From contig CP064961.1 of assembly GCA_016699125.1 (NCBI GenBank), forward strand, positions 124,001 to 188,000: DNA of 64,000 bases. The letters run 5' to 3'. The notes below the pieces were generated by a model that worked only from the letters and a program-made list of their open reading frames with translations, did not search any database and was not told the origin of the DNA. How positions within the stretch are numbered: the stretch's first letter is position 1; each line of letters opens with the position of its first letter. Below are positions 26,956-36,488 of the stretch, piece after piece. This stretch comes from a bacterium (GTDB taxonomy: Bacteria; Babelota; Babeliae; Babelales; Vermiphilaceae). Both the position numbers and the translations under genes were made by a program.

Positions 26956-28032
26956 ATGATTATTTATATTATAAATTTTATACTTTTCTTTAATTTTGTT
27001 TTTCTGTCTGCTGTTGTAAATACTGATCCCTTGCACGTATCACAGAATGAAAAACTGGTTCATCTGTATTCCCATGGGTTTGGTGAAAATGGACCGTTTG
27101 GCAAAGGCACTGAGTATACTGCAGACGTTGAGGGCCCAGCTTATCCAGATGCGCCCGGTCGGCTTGACGCAGCTGTTTTTTATACCAAGCCTGCCGTGGA
27201 TGTTTTGGCTGATCATGTCAAACAGATTGTAACGCGCTTGCCAGAGCAGGAGCCGTTTTTACATCCACTGCGGGGCAAAGACATTCAAAATAGGCTGCTG
27301 GTTGAGGGGCGTTCGTGCGGCGCCGGTACTTTCATTAATTTTTTGGCAAGGCTCTATGCTGGTGAGCATGATTCTGTAGAAAAAGAGACCATGACAAAAA
27401 TTGATGCAGCGTTCAAGGGCTTTATTCTCGATGTGCCGTTTTTGGATGTTAAACGTGTCGCATCTCTCTGTTATGCAGCAAAAGTGGTTGCGATAGGCAT
27501 TGCTGCTGGTTCTTGCAAACTCCTTAATCTTGTTTTAAAAAAATATAGCACAACAGTCGATACTGGTAAAACAACCGATACGGCCAAAAAGCTCGCAGCC
27601 TATTGCATGGTGTTGCCATTGACTTATTTTGTTGCACACAAAGCTTTTATGCATAGCACAACCCGCCTTATTTTTCCCTGGTTTACCGGCTACCATTTTG
27701 ATCCAACCTATCCAACGCCACTGGAAAACCTGGAAAAAATAAGAGGTAAGATCAAAGTGCCTGTATTGCTGCATTTTTGCAAAGACGATGGTACTTTAAT
27801 CAATGAAAAAGATGATATTCTCAAAACATACCGAGCATTCAGGGCTGGCAATGAAAAGCAGACGTTTATTGTTTTGACTGAACCTGGCGAAGGTTCGCAT
27901 AACCAACTATCTGACCGGTGGAAAGTAGCACGCAAAGCGTTTATCAATGCCGTCAAGCAGAATCAAAGCTTTGATGAGTTAAAACAATATTGCATTTCGC
28001 CAGAAGAGCTTGAAAGGCAGCTTGGTCAATAG
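26956..28032 (+). CDS. exported alpha/beta-hydrolase-like protein
   Basis: 358 residues from ATG 26956, which starts a hydrophobic leader. The features of an alpha/beta hydrolase are there: YSHGFGENG (oxyanion-hole region, 39-46), a nucleophile elbow GRSCG with Ser120, an acid in HFCKDDGT (Asp277 or 278) and His315 in GEGSHNQL. The order Ser-Asp-His is correct. An internal region (about 175-240) with hydrophobic stretches may be a lid or membrane contact. A lipase or esterase acting outside the cytoplasm is plausible; the substrate is unknown. Confidence 0.7.
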   Translation: MIIYIINFILFFNFVFLSAVVNTDPLHVSQNEKLVHLYSHGFGENGPFGKGTEYTADVEGPAYPDAPGRLDAAVFYTKPAVDVLADHVKQIVTRLPEQEPFLHPLRGKDIQNRLLVEGRSCGAGTFINFLARLYAGEHDSVEKETMTKIDAAFKGFILDVPFLDVKRVASLCYAAKVVAIGIAAGSCKLLNLVLKKYSTTVDTGKTTDTAKKLAAYCMVLPLTYFVAHKAFMHSTTRLIFPWFTGYHFDPTYPTPLENLEKIRGKIKVPVLLHFCKDDGTLINEKDDILKTYRAFRAGNEKQTFIVLTEPGEGSHNQLSDRWKVARKAFINAVKQNQSFDELKQYCISPEELERQLGQ

Positions 28033-28101
28033 TTTTTTAGCTTCGATTATTTTAAAAATCGGCTATACTTTTAATAAAGCATTTTGTTTTTAGGGTATGC
28101 T

Positions 28102-29055
28102 GTGCGAACTTACTTGGTGGCTGGACTGCTAGCGTTCTGTCTGTTTTCTTTTATTGTTTATAAAACGGTTCGTTTTGAGAGAACAAAAGCAGACAAACTT
28201 TCAATTGTATGTACAACAGGGATGATTGCATCAACGGTACAGTCGATTGTTGGCAATGAAGCAGACGTGTTCTGTTTGATGGGCCCGGGAGTTGATCCGC
28301 ATACGTTCAAAGTCCGTCCATCAGATGTTGCACGTATTCGCTCTGCAGATCTGTTGGTTTTTAACGGGTTGCACCTGGAAGGCAAGATGACCGATCTATT
28401 TGAGCAGTCAGATATTGCCGGCAAATCCTGTTCCGTCCAAACCTGCATTGATACAAAACAGCTTATTGAAGTGGCGCCTGGTGTATATGATCCGCATGTG
28501 TGGCATGATGTTTGGTTGTGGGCATCTGTGATTGATCCGTTAGCCGAACGTATTATACAGCTAATGCCTGAGAAAGCAGATAGTTTATATAAAAATGTTG
28601 CTGAATATAAACACAGGCTGCTGCAGCTGCATCAACAGCTGCTTGAAACGTATGCAAAAATTCCGGTTGCACAAAGAATATTAATTACCGCGCATGATGC
28701 GTTTGGCTATTTTGGACGAGCGTATGGGTTTCAGGTTGTTGCGCTGCAGGGGGTGAGCACCGATGTGCAGGCAGGATTGGCTGACCTGCTTGGATTAGCA
28801 AACTTTATTGTAGATCACAAAGTGCCAGTTGTTTTTTTGGAATCATGTATTCCGTCAAAAAGTATGATTGCGGTAGTCGAAAAGGTCGAAACGCTCGGTT
28901 TTAAAGTTACTCTTGGAAACGAGCTACTTGCAGACGCGGTGGGCATGCAGGGTGCCGATCCGGCGGCGTATCAACAGATGATGCTTGATAATATGCGTAC
29001 CATTGTGGATGGGTTTGGGTATCCAGTTTTGCCAGAGCCTTTTGAAAGGAAATAA
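28102..29055 (+). CDS. Mn/Zn ABC importer, substrate-binding protein
   Basis: Cluster A-I metal-binding protein (TroA/ZnuA/PsaA family). Candidate ligands His67 (VDPHTF), His132 (DPHVWHD), His198 (TAHDAFGYF) and Asp278 (LLADAVG) follow the His-His-His-Asp set of TroA with matching spacing. There is no His-rich loop as in ZnuA, which leans toward Mn or broad specificity. The N-terminus is a membrane anchor or uncleaved signal without an obvious lipobox. GTG 28102 with AGGG upstream is chosen. First of four genes encoding a full importer. Confidence 0.9.
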   Translation: MRTYLVAGLLAFCLFSFIVYKTVRFERTKADKLSIVCTTGMIASTVQSIVGNEADVFCLMGPGVDPHTFKVRPSDVARIRSADLLVFNGLHLEGKMTDLFEQSDIAGKSCSVQTCIDTKQLIEVAPGVYDPHVWHDVWLWASVIDPLAERIIQLMPEKADSLYKNVAEYKHRLLQLHQQLLETYAKIPVAQRILITAHDAFGYFGRAYGFQVVALQGVSTDVQAGLADLLGLANFIVDHKVPVVFLESCIPSKSMIAVVEKVETLGFKVTLGNELLADAVGMQGADPAAYQQMMLDNMRTIVDGFGYPVLPEPFERK

Positions 29056-29058
29056 GCG

Positions 29059-29805
29059 ATGATTGATACAGCGCCACATACGTGTATCTTAGACGTGCAG
29101 GGGCTTACAGTTTCTTATGATGGGAGCCCTGTGTTGGATGATCTGTCATTTACCGTTCCTCGCCACAGCTTTGCAGTCATTGTGGGGCCAAACGGTGGTG
29201 GAAAATCAACGTTAATGCAGGCGTTATTGGGTATTAAAAAGCCAGTTTCAGGATCGATACAGTTTCACATGCAAAACAATCTGCCCGCGCCCGTTGCGTA
29301 TGTGCCGCAGAAAAAAAATATCGACTGGCATTTTCCAATTACGGTATCTGAAGTGGTGATGATGGGGCGTTATCCGTACCAAGGTTTTTTGGCGCGAGCA
29401 TCAGAGTATGATAAACAGATCGTTTTTCAGTCACTCAAAACAGTTGGCATGGATGTATATGCGGATCGCCCAATTGGACGACTGTCCGGGGGCCAGCAAC
29501 AGCGTGTCTTTTTTGCTCGCGCGCTCGCACAGGAGCCTGAACTGTATCTGCTTGATGAACCGTTTGCAGCGGTGGATGTGGCAACAGAAGCTGAGCTTTT
29601 GGCTGTGCTTGAAGCTGAGCAATTGAAGGGCAAAACGATTATCATGGTTCACCACGATCTGAATACGATTTCGACGTATGCGGATTACATAGTGCTTCTG
29701 AACAAAAAGCTCTTTGCAGCGACCGACCTTGCTTCCTGTTCATATGCTGATCTGGTCCGCGCGTACGGCAGAGCGGTGGTTTCCTGGCACAAGGATAGTG
29801 TATGA
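29059..29805 (+). CDS. Mn/Zn ABC importer, ATPase
   Basis: 248 residues. Walker A GPNGGGKST (43-51), signature RLSGGQQQR (141-149), Walker B ELYLLDEPF (161-169) and switch His in MVHHDL. It has the NIDWHFPITV Q-loop neighbourhood typical of the metal-importer subfamily. Starts three bases after the binding-protein gene; its stop overlaps the permease start (ATGA). Confidence 0.94.
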   Translation: MIDTAPHTCILDVQGLTVSYDGSPVLDDLSFTVPRHSFAVIVGPNGGGKSTLMQALLGIKKPVSGSIQFHMQNNLPAPVAYVPQKKNIDWHFPITVSEVVMMGRYPYQGFLARASEYDKQIVFQSLKTVGMDVYADRPIGRLSGGQQQRVFFARALAQEPELYLLDEPFAAVDVATEAELLAVLEAEQLKGKTIIMVHHDLNTISTYADYIVLLNKKLFAATDLASCSYADLVRAYGRAVVSWHKDSV

Positions 29806-30635
29806 TGCTTGCATGGCCAGTGTACGTAGGTATGAGTTTTTTTGCCGTGTTTGCAGCCTTTTTTGGGGTTTATGTTGTCCTGCGTCGAATGAGCTTGATG
29901 ACTGATGTACTGTCGCATGCGACCTTGCCGGGCGTGGTGCTCGGCTTTTGTCTTTTTCAAGGCAGTTATCTGTGTATGCTTGTGGGTGGTATGCTTTCCG
30001 GTTTTCTGGGTGTTCTTTTGACCGGTTTTTTGGAACGACATAGCTTTTTAAAGATGGATGCGATTTTAGGTGTTATTCTTTCAATTTTTTTTGGATTTGG
30101 GCTATTTTTATATTCCTTTTTGCAGCGTTATGCGGGTGCAGATCAGGCGATGATTATGCGATTTTTGCTTGGCAATCCGGTGCTTTTGACGCGTCAGGAC
30201 TGTATCTATATTGTTGGTTTGGGAATTATAGTATTTTTTGTGTGTGCGACTTTTTATAAACCTTTGCAGTTAATCGCTTTTGATCGACTGTACGCGGCTT
30301 GTCTTGGTTACAATATTGTTTTTTATGATTTTCTGCTTCTGTTTTTCTTGCTTGCGATTATCTCATTGGGGCTGCCGCTGGTTGGTGTGATGTTGACAAG
30401 CAGTTTAATGGTTGCTCCCGCAATGGTTGGGTTGCAGTTTTGTTCCAGGATCCGTGCAGTGCAGATTGTTGCAATGTTGGTTGCATTCTTTGGCAGTGGG
30501 CTTGGCCTATTGCTGAGTGCGTCTTTCAAACAGATACCTGCAGGGCCGTTGATCTCTATCTTTGTCATCAGTGCAGCTCTGTTTTCGATTGCGTATTGTT
30601 CTTTTAAGTCCATGTACCACAGCAAAAAGGGTTAA
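29802..30635 (+). CDS. Mn/Zn ABC importer, permease 1
   Basis: ABC-3 family membrane protein of 277 residues with seven or eight hydrophobic segments. LMTDVLSHATLPGVVLG near the N-terminus and GLPLVGVMLTSSLMVAPA near 185-205 are family signatures (the latter is the coupling region). Start codon overlaps the ATPase stop. Confidence 0.93.
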   Translation: MMLAWPVYVGMSFFAVFAAFFGVYVVLRRMSLMTDVLSHATLPGVVLGFCLFQGSYLCMLVGGMLSGFLGVLLTGFLERHSFLKMDAILGVILSIFFGFGLFLYSFLQRYAGADQAMIMRFLLGNPVLLTRQDCIYIVGLGIIVFFVCATFYKPLQLIAFDRLYAACLGYNIVFYDFLLLFFLLAIISLGLPLVGVMLTSSLMVAPAMVGLQFCSRIRAVQIVAMLVAFFGSGLGLLLSASFKQIPAGPLISIFVISAALFSIAYCSFKSMYHSKKG

Positions 30636-30636
30636 G

Positions 30637-31467
30637 ATGGTAAAAAAGCTTCTTCTTGTTGCAACTGCAACGTCGCTTGCCTGTAGCTCAGTCGGATTTT
30701 TTCTGGTTTTGCGAGGCACTGTGCTTGTTGCTGACGCGATTTCACATGCGCTCGTGCCGGGCATTGTTGTGGCGTATCTGTTGACCGGCTCAATGCATCC
30801 TGTTGCCCTGTTGATCGGTGCACTTGTATCTGGCATTGGCACTGTTTTGTTTACAGAGTTGTTGAGCTCTTTTGTTGATGAGCGCAAAGAGGTGGCGCTT
30901 GCGTTGACCTTTCCACTGTTTTTTTCAGTCGGCGTGCTGCTCGTGAATCTGTACACATCATCCTTGCACCTTGATATTGATATGGTACTTCTGGGAGAGA
31001 TCCTGTTTGCAAGCATGCACAAACTGTCTATTTTTGGAGTTGACGTCGGACCGCAGCATTTTTGGGTGATGTTGTGTATTTTTTTGGTCAACGTTTTGGT
31101 AAGTACGGTTTTGTTCAAACCGTTGCAGTACCTGTTATTCGACAAAGACAGCATGTTGCTTCCTCGTCATATATCGCGATTGCTGTTTCTGTTTCTTACG
31201 TTTGCGACCGGTTGGACGATCATGGCAACGTTGGAGGTGGTCGGTTCTCTGGTCACCGTCTGCCTCATGACTGTTCCTGCAGCATCGGTCCTGCTGTTTT
31301 CAGGTTCAATGAAGTCCGCGTACCTTTTGACCCATGCTTTGGCAGGTTTAGTTGCCGTGGCCGGTGTGTTGACCGGTTTGTGGTTCGACTGTTCAATTGC
31401 CGGATCCATGGCGTTGTGGGCAGGCCTTTTTTTTGGAGGAGCGTATGTTGCAAGCAGGGGTTATTGA
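30637..31467 (+). CDS. Mn/Zn ABC importer, permease 2
   Basis: Second ABC-3 permease, 276 residues from ATG 30637 (AAGGG upstream). It shares VADAISHALVPGIVVAYLL and VGSLVTVCLMTVPAASVLL with its partner. Two different permeases make a heterodimeric channel, as in TroCD or MntCD systems. One base separates it from permease 1. Confidence 0.93.
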   Translation: MVKKLLLVATATSLACSSVGFFLVLRGTVLVADAISHALVPGIVVAYLLTGSMHPVALLIGALVSGIGTVLFTELLSSFVDERKEVALALTFPLFFSVGVLLVNLYTSSLHLDIDMVLLGEILFASMHKLSIFGVDVGPQHFWVMLCIFLVNVLVSTVLFKPLQYLLFDKDSMLLPRHISRLLFLFLTFATGWTIMATLEVVGSLVTVCLMTVPAASVLLFSGSMKSAYLLTHALAGLVAVAGVLTGLWFDCSIAGSMALWAGLFFGGAYVASRGY

Positions 31468-31510
31468 GGTTGGATTTTTAAAATAGACTTTTTGTTTTTT
31501 TAACCTGCGT

Positions 31511-33460
31511 TTAAAGGTTGTCTTCTTCTTCTTTAATCTTTTTTTGCAGGGCTGCTATTTCCCGAGTTAATCTTTTGATTTCCTTTCCGTTTGGCTTTTC
31601 GTTTTCCTGGTCGTTTTGCAATTCTGCTTCTTTTTTCTTGAGCTTTTCTTTCAATTGTTCTATTTTCTTTTGTGCGGTTTGCGGTTCATGTCTTATCATT
31701 TTTTTTACATTGTCTTGTTCGATTTCATGTTCTTTTTGTTTTTTAAGTAGTTCCTGCTCCTCTCTTGCCATTTCTTCCGCGCTTTTCAACGTGAGCAAAT
31801 ACAGTTTATCATATTTATCAACCAAAAAGCTTGTTTCATCCAGTGCTACAAACTGATGCATCGCATTGTGGATGGCAAAGCTTTTTTCTTTTGCAGTTTT
31901 TAAGTTGGTTGTATCTTTAAAAAGTTTTTTCTGGTCGTCTGGTTTGAGATGGATAAACGCTAGCACATTTTTATCTATTGTTTTTTCTTGCTGTTCTGTT
32001 CTTGGTTCATCTGATGGGTCAAGCAGATACAGTTTGTTATTATTTTTTAAAATGTATGGATATGTTATACGCGAGGCCAGAAGTTTCATATTTATAGTAT
32101 CATCATTATCGTTTTGATTTATGAACAGATCCCTTGCTTGATTTAAAAGTAGCTCTTTGTTTTCAGTTGTTAAGTCACCACTTGAACCTGTCTGAAACAT
32201 ATATAAAACATGATTGACAGTAGTAGCAATTACAGGCATTTCTTCAAAAAACTGGTAGGATTGTATTCTGTATGTTTCGTTAGAATTACTGTTCAAAATT
32301 TCTTGAAAGTGTTTTGGGTATTGTAGTATTTGTGGGAAACCTCTCTCATAAATGCACAAATCCTTTTCAACGTACTTGAATAGTTTAAGGTTGAGCTTGT
32401 GCGTGAATGCACTCGTTGATGGGCTGGCAATAAAAACACGTTTCGCAGCAGTATCTAACAGATACGCATTTTCAAACTCGAACGGTTTTTCGTTTTCCTT
32501 ACTTATTTTTGTCATGAGTGTGTTTGCATAGCCGGATGAGGTGAGAATGTAATCATTCTTTTCATAAGTTATGTGCCTGATAATGTATGGCCTGCTGTTA
32601 TGATTTCTGATCGGTTTTTCAAAAAGGGGTTGAAAGGAGGATGTTTTTTGTTCATCGTTTGATATTCTAAACAGTTGTAGTTTTGAATGGCTGATCATGG
32701 GCAATAAAAATTTGACTGATTCATCTTTCTCTCTTGGTACAAATGGCTGTCCAAGCAGAAGTGATGGAATATCATTTTCAGAATCGGGTTGAAAAAGTGG
32801 GTCGTGGGTCATGTCATAAAAATAGCCATCGATCTGTTTTTTTGTCCTTGTTGTTCCATGTGTTTTTGAATCTCTGATACCGTTGATACTGTAATATTGC
32901 AAACGACAAGATAGTTTCCCTGCCTTTTCATAATAGTTTGCTGGGGTGGTAGTATCAGTTGTTACTAGATCGTTTACAACCTGATGAATCAATTGTTTTT
33001 TCTGGTTTTCAGAAAGATCGGAGGTCGGTCTTTTCTTTTGATCACTTGAACGTATGAGTTTATCTAGCGTAGTCTTTGCGATCTCAACAAAACCGTAAAC
33101 ATACGAAGGGATTTTCTCTTTTTTTACGCCAAGTGAGGTCAGAAAATCCTTTTTTTCTGGTGCAAAACAGAATCTGAATCTGCCGACAAAATAGACGTTT
33201 GTGTCACTGGTGACAATGTTTCCCATGATTGCATCAAGTTCATAGTGAACATTATGCTTCAAAGGTGAAAGTTTCATTTTAAATCCAATGGGAAGATGGT
33301 TTTTGAAATCGAACTCTTTTAACGTGTAACTGACATGATCAGAGGTTGTTGGTGCGACTGGTGATCCTTCAAGTTCCATTGCCTGCATGAAGTAATTTGT
33401 GCTCATGAGTAATGCGAAAGTTGTTATGCGTACTGCGTGATAGATTTGAAGATATTTCAT
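31511..33460 (-). CDS. exported protein with C-terminal coiled coil
   Basis: 649 residues from ATG 33460 (GGA six bases upstream). Signal peptide ITTFALLMSTNYFMQA. The body is a large mixed domain with many short beta-like stretches (for example YFVGRFRF, YLLDPSD, YLLTLKSAEE), possibly repeats of a propeller-like fold. The last 90 residues are a strongly charged coiled coil (EEQELLKKQKEHEIEQ, EIAALQKKIKEEED). It resembles the 569-residue protein at 59836 in layout. Family not recognised. Confidence 0.75.
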   Translation of the reverse strand: MKYLQIYHAVRITTFALLMSTNYFMQAMELEGSPVAPTTSDHVSYTLKEFDFKNHLPIGFKMKLSPLKHNVHYELDAIMGNIVTSDTNVYFVGRFRFCFAPEKKDFLTSLGVKKEKIPSYVYGFVEIAKTTLDKLIRSSDQKKRPTSDLSENQKKQLIHQVVNDLVTTDTTTPANYYEKAGKLSCRLQYYSINGIRDSKTHGTTRTKKQIDGYFYDMTHDPLFQPDSENDIPSLLLGQPFVPREKDESVKFLLPMISHSKLQLFRISNDEQKTSSFQPLFEKPIRNHNSRPYIIRHITYEKNDYILTSSGYANTLMTKISKENEKPFEFENAYLLDTAAKRVFIASPSTSAFTHKLNLKLFKYVEKDLCIYERGFPQILQYPKHFQEILNSNSNETYRIQSYQFFEEMPVIATTVNHVLYMFQTGSSGDLTTENKELLLNQARDLFINQNDNDDTINMKLLASRITYPYILKNNNKLYLLDPSDEPRTEQQEKTIDKNVLAFIHLKPDDQKKLFKDTTNLKTAKEKSFAIHNAMHQFVALDETSFLVDKYDKLYLLTLKSAEEMAREEQELLKKQKEHEIEQDNVKKMIRHEPQTAQKKIEQLKEKLKKKEAELQNDQENEKPNGKEIKRLTREIAALQKKIKEEEDNL

Positions 33461-33605
33461 AATCATTCCAGACTTTAAAATAGAGATAATCAGCTTGTAC
33501 TAAAAGCTGTCCTCAAAAATCAATGATCGGTGTAAAGAGCCACTTGTACTGTTTATGCAGCGTGTCAAACCATCTGACAATCGTATTGTTGCCAAAGTAT
33601 GTTTT

Positions 33606-33634
33606 TTGACTTGAATACTATTTGGCGGTACATT
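33606..33634 (+). promoter_or_regulatory. candidate promoter of metG
   Basis: TTGACT (33606-33611), 17-base spacer, TACATT (33629-33634), 71 bases before the start. Confidence 0.45.
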
Positions 33635-33705
33635 GTATTATGTGAAAAACTGTTATTTTAAATATAAATCCTCAGGCGTTATGTCTGGGCACAGTGAGTT
33701 GCATT

Positions 33706-35631
33706 ATGAAATTTTATGTCACCACGCCAATCTATTATGCCACTGCAAAGCCGCATCTTGGTTCGTTGTATTCAACAGTGGTTGCTGATGTGCTTGCAAA
33801 AATAGCAAAACTTGATGGTAAAAAAACGTTTTTTTTGACCGGAACTGATGAACATGGTCAAAAAATTGCAACAGCGGCTGCCAAAGCGGGAAAAGATATA
33901 AAAGAGTTTGTTGATTCATTCATTCCTGCATACAAACATGCCTGGCAGCTCTATCATATCGATTATGACCATTTTATACGGACCACTGATGTATCACACA
34001 AAGAGAATGTGCAGAAACTGGTTCGTGCACTGCTGGCAAAAGGAGATATTTACAAAGGTTCATACGAAGGCTGGTACTGTGTGCCGTGTGAAACTTTTTT
34101 GACCGAAAAAGAGGCAGAATCGGCTACACAAGACAGAAAACCTCTGCATGCATTGTGTAATCGTGAAACGGAATGGTTAAAAGAAGAGAGCTATTTTTTC
34201 AGGTTATCGGCCTATCAACAGCGGCTGCTTACGTTTTATGAGCAAAATCCGCACTTTATTATGCCAAAAGAGCGTGCGCAGGAGGTGATCAGTTTTGTTC
34301 AAGCTGGACTGAAAGATCTTTCTATTTCACGTACTTCGGTAAAATGGGGCGTTGCGTTTCCTGATGATCCTGAACACGTTTTGTATGTTTGGATTGAAGC
34401 GTTGTGTAACTATATTACCGGTGTTGGTTATGGTCAAGATCAGGTACTGTTTGACACCTGGTGGCCTGCAGATGTTCAGGTGATGGCAAAAGACATTGTG
34501 CGATTTCACGGTGTGTTCTGGCCTGCTCTTTTGATGGCAGCCAATCTACAAGCACCAAAACAGCTTCTGGTGCATGGCTGGATTAAGGTCAATGATCAAA
34601 AAATGTCAAAATCGTTGGGCAATGTCGTTGATCCGGTTGAGTTGGCCCAAAACTATCATCCAGACTGTATTCGGTATTTCATGATTCGCTATCTTTCTTT
34701 CAATCAGGATGGGGAGTTTAACATTCAGCTCCTTGAAAACTCCATTAATGCAGATCTGGCAAATGATCTGGGCAATCTTCTGAACCGCATGATTATGCTT
34801 GCAGACAAAAATGGATTAAAGCATATCCCTATGCCGACAAGCTGGTCGCCAGAATCTGAAAAACTTCAGAAAAGTGCAGACGAGATGATAGAACAGTTTT
34901 TCAACCATGCCGATGAGTTTCAGCTGCATCTGGCATATGCGCGACTCTGGCAGTTTGTCAATCAGACAAATGCCTATTTTCATGAGCAGGAACCATGGAA
35001 GTGTGCAAAAACAGATCAGGCACTTTTTGCGCAAGTCATGAGTGCGACGGCCCATGCATTGTATACGATTGCAACGTTATGTTTGCCGGTAATGCCCACC
35101 AAAATGGAGGAGCTTTTTGTGCAGCTTGGTGCTTCAAGGACTGAGCGAACGAAAGTATCGATAGATATGCCGTGGAATATGACTTTTCATTTTAATCTGC
35201 AAAAACCGTTATTTGAAAAAATACAACGGGAACAGGAGTCGACCGCTCCAGGACCTGCAGAGCAAAAACAGGAAAATATGCCGCAAAAAAATCAATCGGA
35301 TGAAGCAATTAGTATCGATCTTTTTGCACAGATACAGCTGCGTGCCGGTACGGTGATTGCCTGCGAGCCGGTTGAAAAGACGGATAAGTTATTAAAACTT
35401 ACTGTTTCGTTTGGCGCTTGTGGTACACGTCAGATTGTAAGTGGTATTAAACAGTTTTACAAACCGGAAGGGCTTGTCGGGCAGCAGTTCATTTTTCTTT
35501 ATAATCTTCAACCGCGCACCATGGTCGGTCTTCAGTCACAGGGCATGATCTTGTGTGCACAGGATGCGACTGCAAAACCGATTCCTGTACGGCCAGTACA
35601 ACATGTTGAAGATGGAACGATATTAAAATAA
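33706..35631 (+). CDS. metG: methionyl-tRNA synthetase
   Basis: Class I synthetase for initiator and elongator tRNA(Met), 641 residues. HIGH-type motif in ATAKPHLGSLYS, KMSKS intact in NDQKMSKSLGN. The single zinc knuckle has CVPC as first half, but the second half reads HALC where CxxC is usual, so a His may replace one Cys ligand. A C-terminal EMAP-II-like tRNA-binding domain (about 540-641, IQLRAGTVIACEPVEKTDKL, QIVSGIKQFY) is fused on. ATG 33706 is preferred over TTG four codons upstream because the conserved sequence begins there. Confidence 0.96.
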   Translation: MKFYVTTPIYYATAKPHLGSLYSTVVADVLAKIAKLDGKKTFFLTGTDEHGQKIATAAAKAGKDIKEFVDSFIPAYKHAWQLYHIDYDHFIRTTDVSHKENVQKLVRALLAKGDIYKGSYEGWYCVPCETFLTEKEAESATQDRKPLHALCNRETEWLKEESYFFRLSAYQQRLLTFYEQNPHFIMPKERAQEVISFVQAGLKDLSISRTSVKWGVAFPDDPEHVLYVWIEALCNYITGVGYGQDQVLFDTWWPADVQVMAKDIVRFHGVFWPALLMAANLQAPKQLLVHGWIKVNDQKMSKSLGNVVDPVELAQNYHPDCIRYFMIRYLSFNQDGEFNIQLLENSINADLANDLGNLLNRMIMLADKNGLKHIPMPTSWSPESEKLQKSADEMIEQFFNHADEFQLHLAYARLWQFVNQTNAYFHEQEPWKCAKTDQALFAQVMSATAHALYTIATLCLPVMPTKMEELFVQLGASRTERTKVSIDMPWNMTFHFNLQKPLFEKIQREQESTAPGPAEQKQENMPQKNQSDEAISIDLFAQIQLRAGTVIACEPVEKTDKLLKLTVSFGACGTRQIVSGIKQFYKPEGLVGQQFIFLYNLQPRTMVGLQSQGMILCAQDATAKPIPVRPVQHVEDGTILK

Positions 35632-35816
35632 ACATTGATCGATACGTATTGTTTGGTTGGACTTCGTATGAAATCTTTCTATTAGTTTCCACTTGAGTTT
35701 TCTGTTTTTATTTGAATTATAATTGATCGATAGGTAAACCACCAGTTAGACTGGTGAGACTGTCAAGGCTCGGCCCCCGGATTCAAGAAGAAAGATGATG
35801 TTGTAGAAATGATAAA

Positions 35817-35846
35817 CTATTGTTGGGCTTGACGGGCCAACAATAG
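35817..35846 (+). promoter_or_regulatory. hairpin over tnpA ribosome site
   Basis: A perfect 10-bp stem ctattgttgg / ccaacaatag with a 10-base loop. The AG that begins the ribosome site AGGA (35845-35848) is in the stem, and the ATG follows at 35856. IS200 transcripts are known to limit transposase translation with such a structure. Confidence 0.65.
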
Positions 35847-35855
35847 GAATTAGCA

Positions 35856-36311
35856 ATGGAAAACAGAACAACATCATCATATGCAAGTTTAAGTCATTCG
35901 AAATGGAACTGCAAATATCACATAATATTTGTTCCGAAATACCGGAAGAAAATTTTGTACGGAAAAGTCAGGCAATTTTTGGCGGAAGTATTTCATGAAT
36001 TGGCGAGTCAAAAAGGATGTAAAATAGAGAAAGGGAATATGGTTCAGGATCATGTTCATATGTTGATAAGTATACCGCCAAAATATTCTGTAGCAGAAGT
36101 TGTAGGATTTATCAAAGGTAAAAGTGCGATAGCTGTTGCGCGAAGGTTTGGTGGAAGAGCAAGGAATTTTAACGGTGAACGATTGTGGGCACGAGGTTAT
36201 GCTGTTTCTACTGTTGGTTTTGAAAAAGCACAGATATACGCTTACATCAAAACCAAAATCAACTTGATTCTCTTGGTTACGATGAATCCGGTGAATTTTA
36301 AAACGACTTAG
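35856..36311 (+). CDS. tnpA: IS200-type HUH transposase, C-terminal frameshift
   Basis: Y1 single-strand transposase: HUH motif in QDHVHMLISIPP, RLWARGYAVSTVG, and the helix AQIYAYIK with the likely catalytic Tyr. After AYIK (36249-36251) the current frame reads TKINLILLV and on; the -1 frame gives NQNQLDSLGYDESGEF and a stop, which looks like the usual YI-NQ ending of this family. A one-base loss in the A4 run at 36249-36252 would explain it. The catalytic residues lie before the break, so activity is uncertain rather than excluded. Confidence 0.85.
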   Translation: MENRTTSSYASLSHSKWNCKYHIIFVPKYRKKILYGKVRQFLAEVFHELASQKGCKIEKGNMVQDHVHMLISIPPKYSVAEVVGFIKGKSAIAVARRFGGRARNFNGERLWARGYAVSTVGFEKAQIYAYIKTKINLILLVTMNPVNFKTT

Positions 36312-36488
36312 TATATTTTTTATCTGGCAGTCTTCGAGACTGCTCCCATCCGCTAAGCCCCTCATTTTATGAGGGCGTTATAACTAAATTTGAAGAAATG
36401 TCTATTTCTTAATATGATAAAAAATAGACATTTGCAGTGTCAAAGTGGATGTTTATATTTTTTCCTATTACATGAAGGTCATAATATA

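Larger units (their letters stand above)
35735..36377 (+). mobile_element. IS200/IS605-type element (tnpA only)
   Basis: Left end hairpin CACCAGT-tag-ACTGGTG (35740-35756) and right end hairpin CCCTCAT-ttt-ATGAGGG (36359-36375) enclose one HUH transposase gene. A second hairpin gcagtc-ttcga-gactgc (36327-36343) lies after the gene. Boundaries are approximate; such elements make no target duplication. Confidence 0.75.
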
